From positions 1 to 7,335 of the forward strand of contig NZ_JAJBJD010000043.1 of assembly GCF_021811875.1 (NCBI RefSeq): 7,335 bases of DNA, given 5' to 3'. This document shows positions 7,090-7,335 of this stretch, piece after piece. Position 1 is the stretch's first letter. The number at the start of each line of letters is the position of its first letter. Under the pieces are notes generated by a model, which saw only the letters and a program-made list of their open reading frames with translations, had not been told where the DNA came from and ran no database searches. A program made the position numbers and the translations under genes. Origin of the DNA: Candidatus Bandiella numerosa. GTDB taxonomy: Bacteria; Pseudomonadota; Alphaproteobacteria; Rickettsiales; Midichloriaceae.

Positions 7090-7335
7090 GACCATTGCAT
7101 AATAGGCAGAAAGAAACATATATGATAGAATGAAAAGATAAGTACATACGAAAGAGAAGGCAAAATGTCATTTTTAGTAAGAGAAGCAGAAGAACGTATA
7201 GAGAAGAGTCCTGACTTCATGCACTTTGAGAGAAGTGTATAGAGGTAGGTGAGGAAAAAGGAGGAGAAAATTTTAAAGTCGCTGAGTAGTGCCTAAGCTA
7301 AATATTAGTTGACATTATATTATTTACTGGTAACA
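7086..7335. mobile_element. Putative degenerate insertion interrupting flgF (partial)
   Basis: FlgF similarity ends abruptly after NANTT, and the following 250 bases are unrelated to it. The junction TAAGACCATTGCATAATAGG resembles terminal repeats of some IS5-type elements (GAGACCTTTGCAAA-like). I cannot confirm this because the other end is outside the window. The interior is purine-rich (for example 7241-7270) and contrasts with the neighbouring genes. A possible start at 7165 has a good GAGAAGG (7154-7160) ahead of it and encodes 25 residues, MSFLVREAEERIEKSPDF..., before TAG. Charged helical coding continues brokenly in two frames to about 7296, with several stops. That pattern would fit a decayed transposase N-terminus, but no transposase family is recognised. 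Nothing else is identifiable up to the right edge. Confidence 0.4.

Noticed and set aside
7309..7335. TTGACA near the right edge as a promoter
   Set aside because: The expected -10 position falls at or beyond the window edge, so the pair cannot be verified.

Overview
The window is an AT-rich stretch of bacterial chromosome. It carries single-copy housekeeping genes on tight, overlapping minus-strand runs, one plus-strand gene, and a disrupted sequence at each end. The very low GC, the alphaproteobacterial-type neighbours (a DUF2066-like protein, coaE, dnaQ), a lone flagellar gene remnant and mobile-element scars suggest an intracellular alphaproteobacterium. The best guess is a flagellated or formerly flagellated member of the Rickettsiales, such as the Midichloria group. 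This placement is an inference; no rRNA or phylogenetic marker was tested.

Layout from left to right. Positions 1-125 (minus) are the 5' end of a group II intron whose body lies beyond the left edge. It sits against the 3' end of glnQ, whose last four codons and stop are made of intron sequence. glnQ (111-833) and glnP (817-1509) overlap and encode the ATPase and permease of a polar amino acid (glutamine-type) ABC importer. Upstream of them is a membrane-anchored protein of unknown function (1543-2778), possibly DUF2125-like. It is preceded by tRNA-Arg(ACG) (2800-2876) with a near-consensus promoter. Next come dnaQ (2949-3632), coaE (3598-4230) and a secreted DUF2066-like protein (4227-5300), which overlap one another and look like one operon read leftward. 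A 91-base divergent spacer separates them from xseA (5392-6825, plus), the large subunit of exonuclease VII.

Downstream of xseA, in the same direction, is an ORF (6880-7089) whose last 32 residues are the unmistakable N-terminus of the flagellar rod protein FlgF. It stops at the conserved NANTT motif, where the sequence changes to unrelated purine-rich DNA (about 7086-7335). That DNA looks like the edge of a second, degenerate mobile element.

The genes between the ends are ordinary: nutrient uptake (GlnPQ), CoA synthesis (CoaE), replication proofreading (DnaQ), DNA repair (XseA) and a tRNA. I do not see a new multi-gene system. The points of interest are the two insertion boundaries: an intron that supplies the stop codon of glnQ, and an insertion that destroyed flgF.
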